A DNA stretch of 64,000 nucleotides from Variovorax paradoxus. GTDB lineage: Bacteria; Pseudomonadota; Gammaproteobacteria; Burkholderiales; Burkholderiaceae_C. The notes under the pieces are model-generated. The model did no database searches. It was not told where the DNA came from and saw only the letters and a program-made list of their open reading frames with translations. A program made the translations under genes and the position numbers. The stretch covers positions 558,001 to 622,000 of the forward strand of contig NZ_JAUSRN010000002.1 of NCBI RefSeq assembly GCF_030811855.1. The letters run 5' to 3'. Shown one piece after another: positions 1-10,187 of this stretch (the first letter of the stretch is position 1; each line of letters opens with the position of its first letter).

Positions 1-1
1 A

Positions 2-592
2 GTCGACTTCGTCACGCTGACGGGCACCGCCGGCACCGGCAAGACGCTGATGGCGCTGGCCTCGGGCCTGACGCAGGTGCTCGACGACCGCCGCTACACC
101 GAGATCATCATGACCCGCGCGACGGTAAGCGTGGGCGAGGACATCGGCTTTCTGCCGGGTACCGAGGAAGAAAAAATGGGCCCCTGGATGGGCGCCCTCG
201 ACGACAACCTCGAGTTCCTGGCCAAGGGCGACGGCGGCGGCGCCGGCGAGTGGGGCCGCGCGGCCACCAACGAGCTGATCCGCAGCCGCATCAAGGTCAA
301 GAGCATGAACTTCATGCGCGGGCGCACCTTCCTCAACAAATACGTGATCATCGACGAAGCGCAGAACCTGACGCCCAAGCAGATGAAGACGCTGATCACC
401 CGGGCCGGCCCGGGCACCAAGATCATCTGCATGGGCAACCTCGCTCAGATCGACACGCCCTACCTCACCGAAGGCTCCTCGGGCCTCACCTTTGCGGTGG
501 ACAAGTTCAAGGGCTGGCCGCACGGCGGGCACATCACACTGGCGCGCGGCGAACGCTCGCGGCTGGCGGACTTCGCAAGCGACGTGCTCTAG
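2..592 (+). CDS. PhoH-family P-loop ATPase, PIN-PhoH (YlaK) type, C-terminal part
   Basis: The frame is open from the first bases of the window, so the N-terminus lies outside and only about 196 residues are visible. Walker A reads GTAGTGKT at local residues 8-15 and a Walker B-like IDEAQN is at about 117-122. The stretch GEDIGFLPGTEEEKM is typical of the two-domain proteins in which an N-terminal PIN ribonuclease domain is joined to a PhoH ATPase; these act in the cytoplasm on RNA. The PIN half is not visible, so that subtype is inferred from the ATPase sequence alone. A strong hairpin terminator follows the stop, so this gene probably ends its transcript. Confidence 0.85.
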   Translation, partial: VDFVTLTGTAGTGKTLMALASGLTQVLDDRRYTEIIMTRATVSVGEDIGFLPGTEEEKMGPWMGALDDNLEFLAKGDGGGAGEWGRAATNELIRSRIKVKSMNFMRGRTFLNKYVIIDEAQNLTPKQMKTLITRAGPGTKIICMGNLAQIDTPYLTEGSSGLTFAVDKFKGWPHGGHITLARGERSRLADFASDVL

Positions 593-612
593 TCTTCCTA
601 CGATCCGATCAG

Positions 613-650
613 GCCCGCGCATGCTCTTGAAGAGCATCGCGGGCTTTTTC
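613..650 (+). terminator. Rho-independent terminator after the PhoH-family gene
   Basis: The arms GCCCGCG (613-619) and CGCGGGC (638-644) pair, then ATGCTCT (621-627) pairs with AGAGCAT (631-637) across one bulged base. The loop is TGA and five T residues follow at 645-649. Confidence 0.85.
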
Positions 651-744
651 TTTGGCGGCGGTGACAGGCTCCTGACAAGACGTTGTCAGGAGGCGGTCCG
701 CACCATCGAGGCTCCTTCAACACAACAAACGAAAGAGAGTCCTC

Positions 745-1116
745 ATGCAAAACGCAATCAGCTGGTTCGAGATTCCCGTAGCCGACATGGACCGCGCCCA
801 AGCCTTCTATGAAACCGTGCTGGGCCGCAAGCTGCGCCGCGAAAGCTTCGGCAGCGAGACGCTGGCCGTGTTTCCCTACGAAAAACCCGCCGCCGGCGGT
901 GCGCTGCAGGCCGGCGCGAACGCCAGCGCTCGCGCGGGAAGCGGCATCCGCATCTACCTTGACTGCATGCCGAGCATCGACGCGGTGCTCGAGCGAGTGG
1001 AGGCCGCCGGCGGCCAGATCGTAGCTCCCAAGTCCGCACTGCCGCCGGGCATGGGCTTCATCGCCCATCTGCGGGACACCGAAGGCAACGAAGTCGGCCT
1101 TCACGCCCTGGCCTGA
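745..1116 (+). CDS. VOC-family (glyoxalase/bleomycin-resistance fold) protein
   Basis: A 123-residue single-domain protein of the vicinal-oxygen-chelate superfamily. Two beta-alpha-beta-beta-beta units are recognisable: WFEIPVADMDRAQAFYETVLG at the start and a second half ending in a RDTEGNEVGLHA-type strand with the usual C-terminal metal-ligand region. Such proteins bind a metal or small ligand; the substrate cannot be told from sequence. It is the first gene of a run of four on this strand (VOC, EVE, GyrI-like, WYL regulator) with short gaps, suggesting one transcript of small ligand-binding proteins ending in a regulator. The ATG has a purine-rich GAGAG stretch upstream. Confidence 0.82.
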   Translation: MQNAISWFEIPVADMDRAQAFYETVLGRKLRRESFGSETLAVFPYEKPAAGGALQAGANASARAGSGIRIYLDCMPSIDAVLERVEAAGGQIVAPKSALPPGMGFIAHLRDTEGNEVGLHALA

Positions 1117-1122
1117 GCCGCA

Positions 1123-1572
1123 ATGGCACAGCGCAACTGGATCGCCGTTGCCAGCGCCGAGCATGCCCGGCGCGGACGCGACCACCGGCCGGTCGGCTTC
1201 ATGCAGGTCGGCCATGGCAAGCTGGGGCCGCTCAAGCGCGTCGCGGCGGGCGACCGCGTGGCCTACTACGCGCCGGCCACAGTGTTCGGCGGCACGGACA
1301 AGCTGCAGAGCTTCGTGTCGATCGGCATCGTGCAGCCGGGCGAACCCTACGAATTCGATATCGGCGGGGGCTTTGTCCCCTGGCGCCGCGACGTGGCCTA
1401 TGCGGCCGCGCACGAGGCGCCGATCGCTCCCCTCATCGAACGGCTCGCCTTCATCGAGAACCCCAAGCAGTGGGGCTACAAATTTCGCTTCGGCATGTTC
1501 GACGTCAGTGACGCCGACATGGCGCTGATCGCCCAAGCGATGAAGTGCGAACTGAAGGCGCTCGCACTCTGA
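1123..1572 (+). CDS. EVE-domain protein
   Basis: A 149-residue cytoplasmic protein that is essentially one EVE domain (PUA-like fold), beginning NWIAVASAEHARRG and containing the FMQVGHGKLGPLKR and GDRVAYYAPA segments usual for this family. EVE/YTH-like folds recognise modified bases in nucleic acids, but many stand-alone bacterial members are uncharacterised, so the ligand here is unknown. The start lies 6 bases after the stop of the VOC gene, implying co-transcription and perhaps coupled translation. Nothing suggests truncation: the length matches the usual 135-150 residues of stand-alone EVE proteins. Confidence 0.85.
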   Translation: MAQRNWIAVASAEHARRGRDHRPVGFMQVGHGKLGPLKRVAAGDRVAYYAPATVFGGTDKLQSFVSIGIVQPGEPYEFDIGGGFVPWRRDVAYAAAHEAPIAPLIERLAFIENPKQWGYKFRFGMFDVSDADMALIAQAMKCELKALAL

Positions 1573-1612
1573 CCGACCCCGCTGACGCCACCTACGCAGG
1601 AGAAAAAAGCAG

Positions 1613-2065
1613 ATGGAACCCGTTCGCCGGCACCACGGCGCTTTCCACGTTGCGGGCCTCACGGCCCGCACCACCAATCGCGAAGAAAACGATCCCGCAA
1701 CGGCCCGCATTGGAGGCCTGTGGAATCGCTTCTTCGCAGAAGAGACCTACCGGTGGATGCCGCATCGCACCAGCGACGCCCGCATCTTCGGCGTCTACTC
1801 CGGCTATGAATCGAACGTCGATGGCGCATTCGACCTGACCGTCGGCGTGGCCGTGTCGCATGCAGCAGGCGAAGCAGCGGCCATCGAGGCCGGCGACTAC
1901 CTCGTCTTTGCGGGCCAGGGCGAAATGCCGCACATGGTGATCGATACCTGGCAGCGCATCTGGCAGTATTTCGACGCGCATCCGACAATCACGCGCCGCT
2001 ATCGCAGCGATTTCGAAGCCTACGAAGGTCCGGACAAGGTGGCGATCCATATCGGAGTTTCATGA
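1613..2065 (+). CDS. GyrI-like / AraC-type effector-binding domain protein
   Basis: A 150-residue stand-alone effector-binding domain of the GyrI/BacAE-BD fold. The pattern fits: an N-terminal strand, a central IGGLWNRFF helix, VYSGYESNVDGAFDLTVGVAV, and the C-terminal segment ending RRYRSDFEAYEG with conserved acidic residues. Family members bind small hydrophobic or cationic molecules, either as sensor domains of AraC/MerR regulators or alone. No DNA-binding domain is attached here. It follows the EVE gene by 40 bases and precedes the WYL-domain regulator by 55, so the two may share a transcript. The ligand is unknown. Confidence 0.8.
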   Translation: MEPVRRHHGAFHVAGLTARTTNREENDPATARIGGLWNRFFAEETYRWMPHRTSDARIFGVYSGYESNVDGAFDLTVGVAVSHAAGEAAAIEAGDYLVFAGQGEMPHMVIDTWQRIWQYFDAHPTITRRYRSDFEAYEGPDKVAIHIGVS

Positions 2066-2120
2066 GTACATGCCAGGGTTGGCCCGACGGGCGCGCCCCT
2101 CAACCTGAAGGACCGCGCTG

Positions 2121-2837
2121 ATGCGCCGCGCCGACCGTCTGTTTCAGCTCGTGCAGTTGATCCGCGGCCGCCGGCTCACCACGGCCGCCTTCCTCGCGCA
2201 GCGCCTCGAGGTTTCGGAGCGCACGGTGTACCGCGACGTGGCGGACCTCCAGCACCAGGGCGTGCCGATCGAAGGCGAAGCCGGTGTGGGCTACAGGCTG
2301 GGCGCAGGCTTCGAGCTGCCGCCGTTGATGTTCACGCAGGAAGAGGCTTCCGCGCTCGTGGCGGCGGCGCGGCTCGCTCAGAGCTGGGTCGATCCAGCGC
2401 TGGCACGCAACATCGAAACAGGGTTGGGCAAGATCCTCTCGGTGCTACCTGCGGCGGCCCGCGTCTCGGCAGAAGCACTGGCGCTCTATGCGCCGGCGCT
2501 GGGCCTGGACGACACCATGCGAAATCGGCTGCAGACCTTGCGCGAAGCCGTCGAGGCACGCCAGAAGCTGCGGCTCAGCTACCACGACGTGTCAGGCGAC
2601 GCCAGTGAGCGAACCGTGCGCCCGCTCGGCTGCTTCTATTGGGGCAAAGTCTGGACGCTTTCGACCTGGTGCGAACTGCGCAGCGACTTTCGCGGTTTTC
2701 GCATCGACCGCATGGACGCAGTGGAGGTGCTGCCGGACCGCTTTCGCGACGAAGCGGGCAAGACGCTGGCCGACATGCTGCGCCAGGTGAAGGCCCGTTC
2801 GGCGGAAGCGAAGCGGCTCGAACAGCAGCAGCAATAA
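2121..2837 (+). CDS. YafY-type HTH/WYL-domain transcriptional regulator
   Basis: A 238-residue cytoplasmic regulator. Residues about 1-60 form an HTH_11/DeoR-like helix-turn-helix (RRADRLFQLVQLIRGRR, then LEVSERTVYRDVADLQ with the recognition helix). Residues about 140-225 form a WYL domain with the usual RTVRPLGCFYWGKVWTL and FRGFRIDRM strands; the name-giving W-Y-L is W-T-L here. WYL domains bind a ligand or nucleic acid and control the HTH. It ends the four-gene run that starts at 745 and may control it, though no operator was identified. It converges on dnaB with only 11 bases between the two stops. Confidence 0.87.
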   Translation: MRRADRLFQLVQLIRGRRLTTAAFLAQRLEVSERTVYRDVADLQHQGVPIEGEAGVGYRLGAGFELPPLMFTQEEASALVAAARLAQSWVDPALARNIETGLGKILSVLPAAARVSAEALALYAPALGLDDTMRNRLQTLREAVEARQKLRLSYHDVSGDASERTVRPLGCFYWGKVWTLSTWCELRSDFRGFRIDRMDAVEVLPDRFRDEAGKTLADMLRQVKARSAEAKRLEQQQQ

Positions 2838-2848
2838 ACGAGACAGCG

Positions 2849-4258
2849 TCAGTAGTCGTCGTTGCTGCCGTACCCGGCCAGGTTCTCGAACTTGGTGAGC
2901 GGCTTCAGGAAGGCCAGCTTGACGGTGCCTGTGGGCCCGTTGCGGTGCTTGCTGATGATCACCTCCGCCACGCCGGGCTCCTTGCTGTTCTTGTCGTAGT
3001 AGTCGTCGCGGTAGATGAACATGATGATGTCCGCGTCCTGCTCGATGGCGCCGGATTCGCGCAGGTCGCTCATCATGGGGCGCTTGTCGGTGCGGCTCTC
3101 AACGCCGCGGCTGAGCTGCGACAGCGCGATCACCGGGCACTTGAGCTCCTTGGCGAGCATCTTCAGTCCGCGCGAGATTTCGCCCACGGCGGTGGCGCGA
3201 TTCTCGTCGCTCATGCTGCTGGACACGCTCATGAGCTGCAGGTAGTCGACCACGATCAGGCCGAGCCGCCCGTACTGCCGCGCCAGGCGGCGCGCATTGG
3301 CGCGCAGTTCGCTGGTGGTGAGGCCCGGCGTCTCGTCGATGTGCAGCGATACGTTGCGCAGCTTCTCGATGGCCTCGGTCAGGCGCGGCCACTCTTCATC
3401 ACTGAGCTTGCCGGTGCGCAGGTGTCCCTGGTCGATGCGGCCGATGGAGCCGACGATACGCACCGCGAGCTGCGAAGCGCCCATTTCCATCGAGAAGACC
3501 GCCACCGGCAGCCCTTCGTTGAGCGCCACGTGCTCGGCGATGTTGATGGCCAGCGAGGTCTTGCCCATGGAAGGACGCGCGGCCAGCACGATCATGTCGC
3601 CCGGCTGCAAGCCCGAGGTCATCTTGTCGAACTCGTAGAAGCCGGTGCGCACGCCCGTGATGTCGTTCGGGTTCTCCGCCATCTCGGTCACGCGGTCGAG
3701 CAGTTCGACCACCAGGGCATCCATGCTCTGGAAGCCTTGCTTCATCCGCGTGCCTTCTTCGCCGATGTTGAAGATCTTCTGCTCGGCCTCGTCCAGGATC
3801 TTGTCGACCGACTTGCCTTGCGTGTTGAACGCATTGGTCGCGATCTCATCGCTCGCGGAGACGAGCTTTCGCAAGATGGAGCGCTCGCGCACGATCTCCG
3901 CATAGCGGCGGATGTTGCTCGCGCTCGGCACGTATTGCGCGAGCGAGTTCAGGTACACCAGACCGCCGATTTCCTCGGCCTTGCCGAGGCCCTGCAGCTG
4001 CTCGTAGACGGTGATTACGTCGGCCGGCTTGCTGGCATTGATCAACCCGCCGATCGCGGCGTAGATCAGCTTGTGCTCATGGCGATAGAAGTCGCCATCC
4101 ACCAGCAGGTCGCCCATGCGATCCCACGCCCCGTTGTCGAGCAGCAGCCCGCCGAGCACGCTCGATTCGGCCTCGATCGAGTGAGGCGGAATGCGAAGTT
4201 TGGCGACTTGGCGGTCGGCCGACGGGTCGTTGTCGGCATAGGAGAAAACGGCGGACAT
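2849..4258 (-). CDS. dnaB: Replicative DNA helicase DnaB
   Basis: The hexameric 5'-3' helicase of the replication fork, 469 residues, close to the usual 460-470. The N-terminal DnaB domain starts with RIPPHSIEAE (about 22-31). The RecA-like C-terminal domain has Walker A ARPSMGKT at about 227-234, a hydrophobic strand ending VDYLQLM for Walker B, and the SQLSRGVE motif. I chose the ATG at 4258 because AAGGAAG lies about 7 bases upstream; a longer open frame reaches 4294 but has no better signal. It is transcribed after rplI but separated from it by a terminator, so it probably has its own promoter. Two DnaA-box-like sequences lie 48-68 bases upstream. Confidence 0.97.
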   Translation of the reverse strand: MSAVFSYADNDPSADRQVAKLRIPPHSIEAESSVLGGLLLDNGAWDRMGDLLVDGDFYRHEHKLIYAAIGGLINASKPADVITVYEQLQGLGKAEEIGGLVYLNSLAQYVPSASNIRRYAEIVRERSILRKLVSASDEIATNAFNTQGKSVDKILDEAEQKIFNIGEEGTRMKQGFQSMDALVVELLDRVTEMAENPNDITGVRTGFYEFDKMTSGLQPGDMIVLAARPSMGKTSLAINIAEHVALNEGLPVAVFSMEMGASQLAVRIVGSIGRIDQGHLRTGKLSDEEWPRLTEAIEKLRNVSLHIDETPGLTTSELRANARRLARQYGRLGLIVVDYLQLMSVSSSMSDENRATAVGEISRGLKMLAKELKCPVIALSQLSRGVESRTDKRPMMSDLRESGAIEQDADIIMFIYRDDYYDKNSKEPGVAEVIISKHRNGPTGTVKLAFLKPLTKFENLAGYGSNDDY

Positions 4259-4305
4259 GGACTTCCTTGCAACCCTGCATGCTAAGCCGCGCACGCACTG
4301 GCGTG

Positions 4306-4326
4306 TGTGGACAAGGTTGTGAATAA
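4306..4326 (-). promoter_or_regulatory. Two DnaA-box-like sequences upstream of dnaB
   Basis: Read on the minus strand, TTATTCACA (4326-4318) fits the strict DnaA box TTATNCACA, and TTGTCCACA (4314-4306) is a one-mismatch variant. They are in the same orientation, 12 bases apart, 48-68 bases before the dnaB start. Whether DnaA binds here is an inference. Confidence 0.55.
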
Positions 4327-4376
4327 ACGGTGATCTTTCAGTGCATCAGTCTGGAAAACCGGTGCGCAAAAAGACA

Positions 4377-4400
4377 AAAGCCGCCCGAGGGCGGCTTTTG
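4377..4400 (-). terminator. Terminator between rplI and dnaB
   Basis: AAAAGCCGCC and GGCGGCTTTT pair around a CGAG loop, leaving a T-rich tail on the minus strand. It closes the rpsF-priB-rpsR-rplI transcript. Confidence 0.85.
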
Positions 4401-4426
4401 CAGCAGCGCGCGACGCGCTGTGACGA

Positions 4427-4879
4427 TCAGGCGGTTTCGCCGTAGACCGTGACGGTGATGTCGACCACCACGTCGGTGTGCAGCGCAACGCTCACGGTGC
4501 TGTCGCCGACGACCTTGATCGGGCCGTTGGGCAGGCGCACTTGCGACTTCGCAACCTTGTAGCCTTGCTTGCCGAGCTCTTCGGCGATGTCGCCGTTGGT
4601 GACCGAGCCGAACAGACGGCCGTCAACGCCGGCCTTTTGGGTCAGCTTGACGGTCGTGCCGCCGAGCTTCTCGCCCTGGGCTTGCATTTCGGCCAGCTTG
4701 GCGGCCGCAGCCTTTTCGAGTTCGACGCGCTTGGCTTCGAATTCGGCCTTGTTGGCAGCGGTGGCGCGGCGGGCGCGGCCCGTCGGGATCAGGAAGTTGC
4801 GGGCGTAGCCGTCCTTGACCTTGACGATATCGCCCAGGCCGCCAACGTTCAGAACCTTGTCCAGAAGAATGATTTGCAT
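4427..4879 (-). CDS. rplI: 50S ribosomal protein bL9
   Basis: A 150-residue ribosomal protein with the two-domain layout of bL9. The N-terminal RNA-binding domain begins [17 protein letters not shown] and includes [17 protein letters not shown] long alanine/lysine-rich connecting helix follows at about 42-75, then the C-terminal domain with [17 protein letters not shown]. The length is normal. It is the last gene of the rpsF-priB-rpsR-rplI operon, 11 bases after rpsR, and is followed by a strong hairpin terminator. Confidence 0.98.
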   Translation of the reverse strand: MQIILLDKVLNVGGLGDIVKVKDGYARNFLIPTGRARRATAANKAEFEAKRVELEKAAAAKLAEMQAQGEKLGGTTVKLTQKAGVDGRLFGSVTNGDIAEELGKQGYKVAKSQVRLPNGPIKVVGDSTVSVALHTDVVVDITVTVYGETA

Positions 4880-4890
4880 GGTACGGCTCC

Positions 4891-5172
4891 TTAGACGCGG
4901 TGCTGGTCGCTGTACGGCACCATCGCGAGGAAGCGCGCGCGCTTGATCGCGGTGTTGAGCTGGCGCTGGTAGATCGCGCGCGTGCCGGTCAGGCGTGCGG
5001 GGATGATCTTGCCGTTTTCGCTGATGAAGTCACGCAGCGTGTCGATGTCCTTGTAGTCGATTTCCTCGACGCCAGCGACGGTGAAACGGCAGAAGCGCTT
5101 GCGCTTGAACAGCAGCGACTGGGTGTTGCGCTTCGGGCGCTTGTCTTTGTTGAATTTCTTGAACGTGGCCAT
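4891..5172 (-). CDS. rpsR: 30S ribosomal protein bS18
   Basis: A 93-residue small-subunit protein that binds beside bS6 on the platform. Conserved segments seen are [35 protein letters not shown] and the C-terminal [19 protein letters not shown]. The basic N-terminus ([12 protein letters not shown]) is somewhat longer than in E. coli, as is common in this class. It lies between priB and rplI on the same strand with short gaps, matching the conserved operon. The pairing of bS18 with bS6 in one operon suits their stoichiometric assembly. Confidence 0.98.
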   Translation of the reverse strand: MATFKKFNKDKRPKRNTQSLLFKRKRFCRFTVAGVEEIDYKDIDTLRDFISENGKIIPARLTGTRAIYQRQLNTAIKRARFLAMVPYSDQHRV

Positions 5173-5193
5173 TTGGGGACCTCTTGTCGAAAA

Positions 5194-5511
5194 TTAATCT
5201 TGCTGAAAATCCTGGATGTGCAGGACCGGATGCTTGCCGTTGCCCGGTGTCGCGAGAAAACCCTGAAAACGCCAGAGGCTTCCCATCGACTGCGTTGCGA
5301 GCCGTTCGGCGATGCCGCCGAAGGCAACGGCCTTGAGGGCCGTTTTCACCTGCCTGGCTTTTCCTGCCTCCTGGAGCGTCGATTCGTGTTCGAGCTTCAA
5401 GTCGATGGCGGGAAGGCCGGCCGGCGTGTATCGCAAGGCTCCGAGTTCGGCAACGGAGGCTGTCAGCAGAAGCTGATTGACCCCGGTTGCCGCAGCAGCG
5501 GCAGCGGTCAC
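5194..5511 (-). CDS. priB: Primosomal replication protein N (PriB)
   Basis: A 105-residue single OB-fold protein related to SSB that helps reload the replisome at stalled forks together with PriA and DnaT. The sequence NQLLLTASVAELGALRYTPAGLPAIDLKLEH, followed by a basic segment and FQGFLA, matches the family. Its place between rpsF and rpsR is diagnostic; the start lies 4 bases after the rpsF stop, implying translational coupling. It is slightly short, and there is an alanine-rich N-terminus (MTAAAAAATG), so an earlier non-ATG start cannot be excluded. Confidence 0.93.
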   Translation of the reverse strand: MTAAAAAATGVNQLLLTASVAELGALRYTPAGLPAIDLKLEHESTLQEAGKARQVKTALKAVAFGGIAERLATQSMGSLWRFQGFLATPGNGKHPVLHIQDFQQD

Positions 5512-5515
5512 GCCA

Positions 5516-5890
5516 TCAGCTGTTGTTGGCGGCGTATTCGGCCTGCTGGGCCTTGCGGGCTTCTTCGCGCTCGACCGTCTTCATCATGGACGAAGGACCG
5601 GTTTCGGCCTTCTTCTTCTGAACGGTGAGGTGGCGCAGCACGGCATCGTTGAACTTGAACGCGTGTTCGAGTTCGCCCATCACGGTTTGCTCGGCTTCAA
5701 TGTTGACGCACAGGTAATGCGCCTTGTTGAGCTTGTTGATCTGGTATGCCAGCTGGCGGCGGCCCCAGTCTTCAACGCGGTGGATCTTGCCACCGCCGGC
5801 CGTGATGAGGCCCTTGTAGCGCTCCAGCATGGCCGGAACTTGTTCGCTCTGATCCGGGTGGATCAGCAAAATGATTTCGTAGTGACGCAT
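5516..5890 (-). CDS. rpsF: 30S ribosomal protein bS6
   Basis: A 124-residue bS6 with the ferredoxin-like fold: [22 protein letters not shown], then [21 protein letters not shown] and [11 protein letters not shown]. The C-terminal tail after about residue 100 is lysine- and glutamate-rich, as usual. The ATG at 5890 was chosen over an in-frame start at 5962 because AAGGAG lies about 6 bases upstream and MRHYEI is the conserved N-terminus. It heads the operon rpsF-priB-rpsR-rplI. A TACAAT at 5976-5971 on the minus strand could be its -10 box, without a clear -35. Confidence 0.98.
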   Translation of the reverse strand: MRHYEIILLIHPDQSEQVPAMLERYKGLITAGGGKIHRVEDWGRRQLAYQINKLNKAHYLCVNIEAEQTVMGELEHAFKFNDAVLRHLTVQKKKAETGPSSMMKTVEREEARKAQQAEYAANNS

Positions 5891-6004
5891 GGCACTCCTT
5901 GTGGATTCTTCCGAGGAAGAGGAAAAGCCACCTGCAGCGTCGGGCGCAGTGTGGCAAGGCAAAGCCGGCTATTGTAGCACTGCTTACGCGGTGCTCGTCC
6001 AGCC

Positions 6005-6535
6005 TCAGTCGTTCAAGGCCTTGTCGAGCGCGGCGGCCTTCTCTGGGCCGACGGCGGCGCGTATCTTGGGCGCCAGCGCCGCCAGATCTTCGAAGCTGGT
6101 GGTGCCCTCAACCTGCAGGTTGAGGCGGAAGCCCTTCAGCCCGAGAGCACCCGTCAGCTGGGTGGCGATGGGATAAGCATCCTTGTAGCGCTGCTGCCTG
6201 CTGCGCCCGGCAGACGGCGCGGATTCGGCCGGCTTTGGCGTGGGCGCTGCTGATGGCGTTGCTGACGGCGTTGCAGCTGCTGGCGCCCTGCTCGCGGCCG
6301 GAGGTTCAGGTGCCTTGGCCGGAACGGCCGGCTTGCTGCTGCCAGCGGCCGGCCCGAGGAGGCCCAGCGTGACCAGCTGGTCGATTTCTTCGCGCGCAAT
6401 GCCCGTTCCCGCAAGCACTTCGTCGATCGAACGCTTGCCGTCGAACAGGATGAACGCAGTACGCTGGCGCGGCGAAAGGGGCACCGAACGATCTTTGAGA
6501 ACCTGCTGTCCGGCTTCTGTCTTGACAAGAATCAT
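6005..6535 (-). CDS. Hypothetical protein with a proline/alanine-rich linker
   Basis: A 176-residue protein I do not recognise by function. Residues about 1-65 form a compact helical domain (MILVKTEAGQQVLKDRSVPL, then QRTAFILFDGKRSIDEVL) resembling small winged-helix-like N-terminal domains of Burkholderiales proteins. Residues about 70-115 are an A/P/S-rich low-complexity linker. Residues about 118-176 form a second alpha-helical domain (YPIATQLTGALGLKGFRL to the end). No signal peptide or membrane segment is seen. I chose the ATG at 6535, preceded by GGAAGAAA. It lies downstream of ppsA on the same strand with a 211-base gap containing a perfect palindrome, so co-transcription is uncertain. 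Confidence 0.7.
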   Translation of the reverse strand: MILVKTEAGQQVLKDRSVPLSPRQRTAFILFDGKRSIDEVLAGTGIAREEIDQLVTLGLLGPAAGSSKPAVPAKAPEPPAASRAPAAATPSATPSAAPTPKPAESAPSAGRSRQQRYKDAYPIATQLTGALGLKGFRLNLQVEGTTSFEDLAALAPKIRAAVGPEKAAALDKALND

Positions 6536-6678
6536 GATGGTTTCTTCCGCGTAATGCCGGCGGGCGCGGCGACGAGCGGTTTCGCCATACGCAGTCCGCG
6601 AGCGGCTGGTCGGCCCCGTGAAGTCACGGAACTGACACCTAGTAACACATTCTGATTCAATTCTGCAGGCATTGGCGC

Positions 6679-6698
6679 GGAATTCCCATGGGAATTCC
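6679..6698. repeat. 20-bp perfect palindrome between ppsA and the downstream hypothetical gene
   Basis: The ten bases GGAATTCCCA are followed directly by their exact reverse complement with no spacer. It lies about 144 bases upstream of the hypothetical gene start at 6535 and 49 bases past the ppsA stop. It could be an operator or the base of a cruciform; there is no T-tract, so a terminator is unlikely. Confidence 0.6.
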
Positions 6699-6719
6699 CG
6701 CAGTGGCTGCAACGCGACA

Positions 6720-6740
6720 GGCGGCGCAATACGCGCCGCC
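6720..6740 (-). terminator. GC-rich hairpin just after ppsA
   Basis: GGCGGCGC and GCGCCGCC pair around an AATAC loop 7 bases after the ppsA stop. No T-tract follows, so it may stabilise the 3' end or act with Rho rather than as a classic terminator. Confidence 0.45.
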
Positions 6741-6746
6741 GCGCCT

Positions 6747-9140
<2,394 letters not shown>

Positions 9141-9331
9141 GGGAAAGCTCCAGAAGTTGAAACCGGTGCTGCATGCAGGCGGCGCGGCACGATCGTTGTC
9201 GTTGCTTTGGGTGCGGGCGCGGGGTGCATGGAAAGAATTGGGGCAAGGGAAAGCGGATTCCCGATAATGGCCCGGATTGTAGGCGCGGCGAGATTGCATG
9301 CGCCGCAGGACAAGGCCGCAAGAGCTACATC

Positions 9332-10153
9332 ATGCACACACGCACTGTTTTCTTCATTTCCGACGGCACCGGCATCACAGCCGAAACTTTCGGTAACGCC
9401 GTGCTCGCCCAGTTCGAGATGAAGCCGCGCCATGTGCGCCTGCCGTTCACGGACACGGTCGACAAGGCCCATCAGGCGGTGCGGCAGATCAATCACACGG
9501 CTGAACTGGAGGGCGTTCGCCCCATCGTCTTCACGACCCTGGCCAACATGGAGGTGCTCGAAGTCATCGAAACCGGCTGCAAAGGCATGCTGCTGGACAT
9601 GTTCGGCACCTTCGTGCGTCCGCTGGAGATCGAATTGGCGGTCAAGTCGAACCACCGCATCGGCCGTTTCAGCGACGTCAGCAAGAGCAAGGAATACGAC
9701 GCCCGCATTGCGGCCATCGATTTCAGCTTGGCGCACGACGACGGCCAAAGCAACCGAGACCTCGAAGGCGCCGACGTGATCCTGGTGGGGGTGAGCCGCA
9801 GCGGCAAGACGCCCACGTCTCTCTATCTGGCAATGCAGCACGGTCTGAAGGCGGCCAACTACCCCCTGATTCCGGAAGATTTCGAGCGCCGCCAGCTTCC
9901 TCCGGCCTTGATGCCCTATCGTAAGAAGATCTTCGGGCTCACGATCCAGCCCGAGCGGCTGAGCCAGATCCGCAACGAGCGCCGCCCCGATTCGCGCTAC
10001 GCGAGCCTTGAGAATTGCCGCCACGAGGTGGCCGAAGCCGAGGCCATGATGCGTCGAGCCGGCATCCGGTGGCTCTCGACGACGACCAAATCGATCGAGG
10101 AAATTGCCACCACCATCCTGCAGGAACTGAAACCGGAGCGGCTGGTGTACTGA
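9332..10153 (+). CDS. ppsR: PEP synthase regulatory protein (bifunctional kinase/pyrophosphorylase)
   Basis: A 273-residue DUF299 protein. It inactivates PEP synthase by ADP-dependent phosphorylation of a threonine next to the catalytic histidine and reactivates it by phosphate-dependent removal. It starts with the conserved [17 protein letters not shown], and the P-loop [15 protein letters not shown] lies at about 152-166. The C-terminal part contains [19 protein letters not shown]. The ATG at 9332 marks the conserved start; the open frame extends upstream without family similarity. It is transcribed away from ppsA over a 191-base intergenic region, the usual arrangement of enzyme and regulator. 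Confidence 0.96.
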   Translation: MHTRTVFFISDGTGITAETFGNAVLAQFEMKPRHVRLPFTDTVDKAHQAVRQINHTAELEGVRPIVFTTLANMEVLEVIETGCKGMLLDMFGTFVRPLEIELAVKSNHRIGRFSDVSKSKEYDARIAAIDFSLAHDDGQSNRDLEGADVILVGVSRSGKTPTSLYLAMQHGLKAANYPLIPEDFERRQLPPALMPYRKKIFGLTIQPERLSQIRNERRPDSRYASLENCRHEVAEAEAMMRRAGIRWLSTTTKSIEEIATTILQELKPERLVY

Positions 10154-10187
10154 ACCTGCCGCCCGGTCGGCCCGCCGCAGCCGCGTT

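Noticed and set aside
2639..4285. A 548-codon frame antisense to dnaB.
   Set aside because: dnaB is unmistakable on the other strand and the antisense product is low-complexity.
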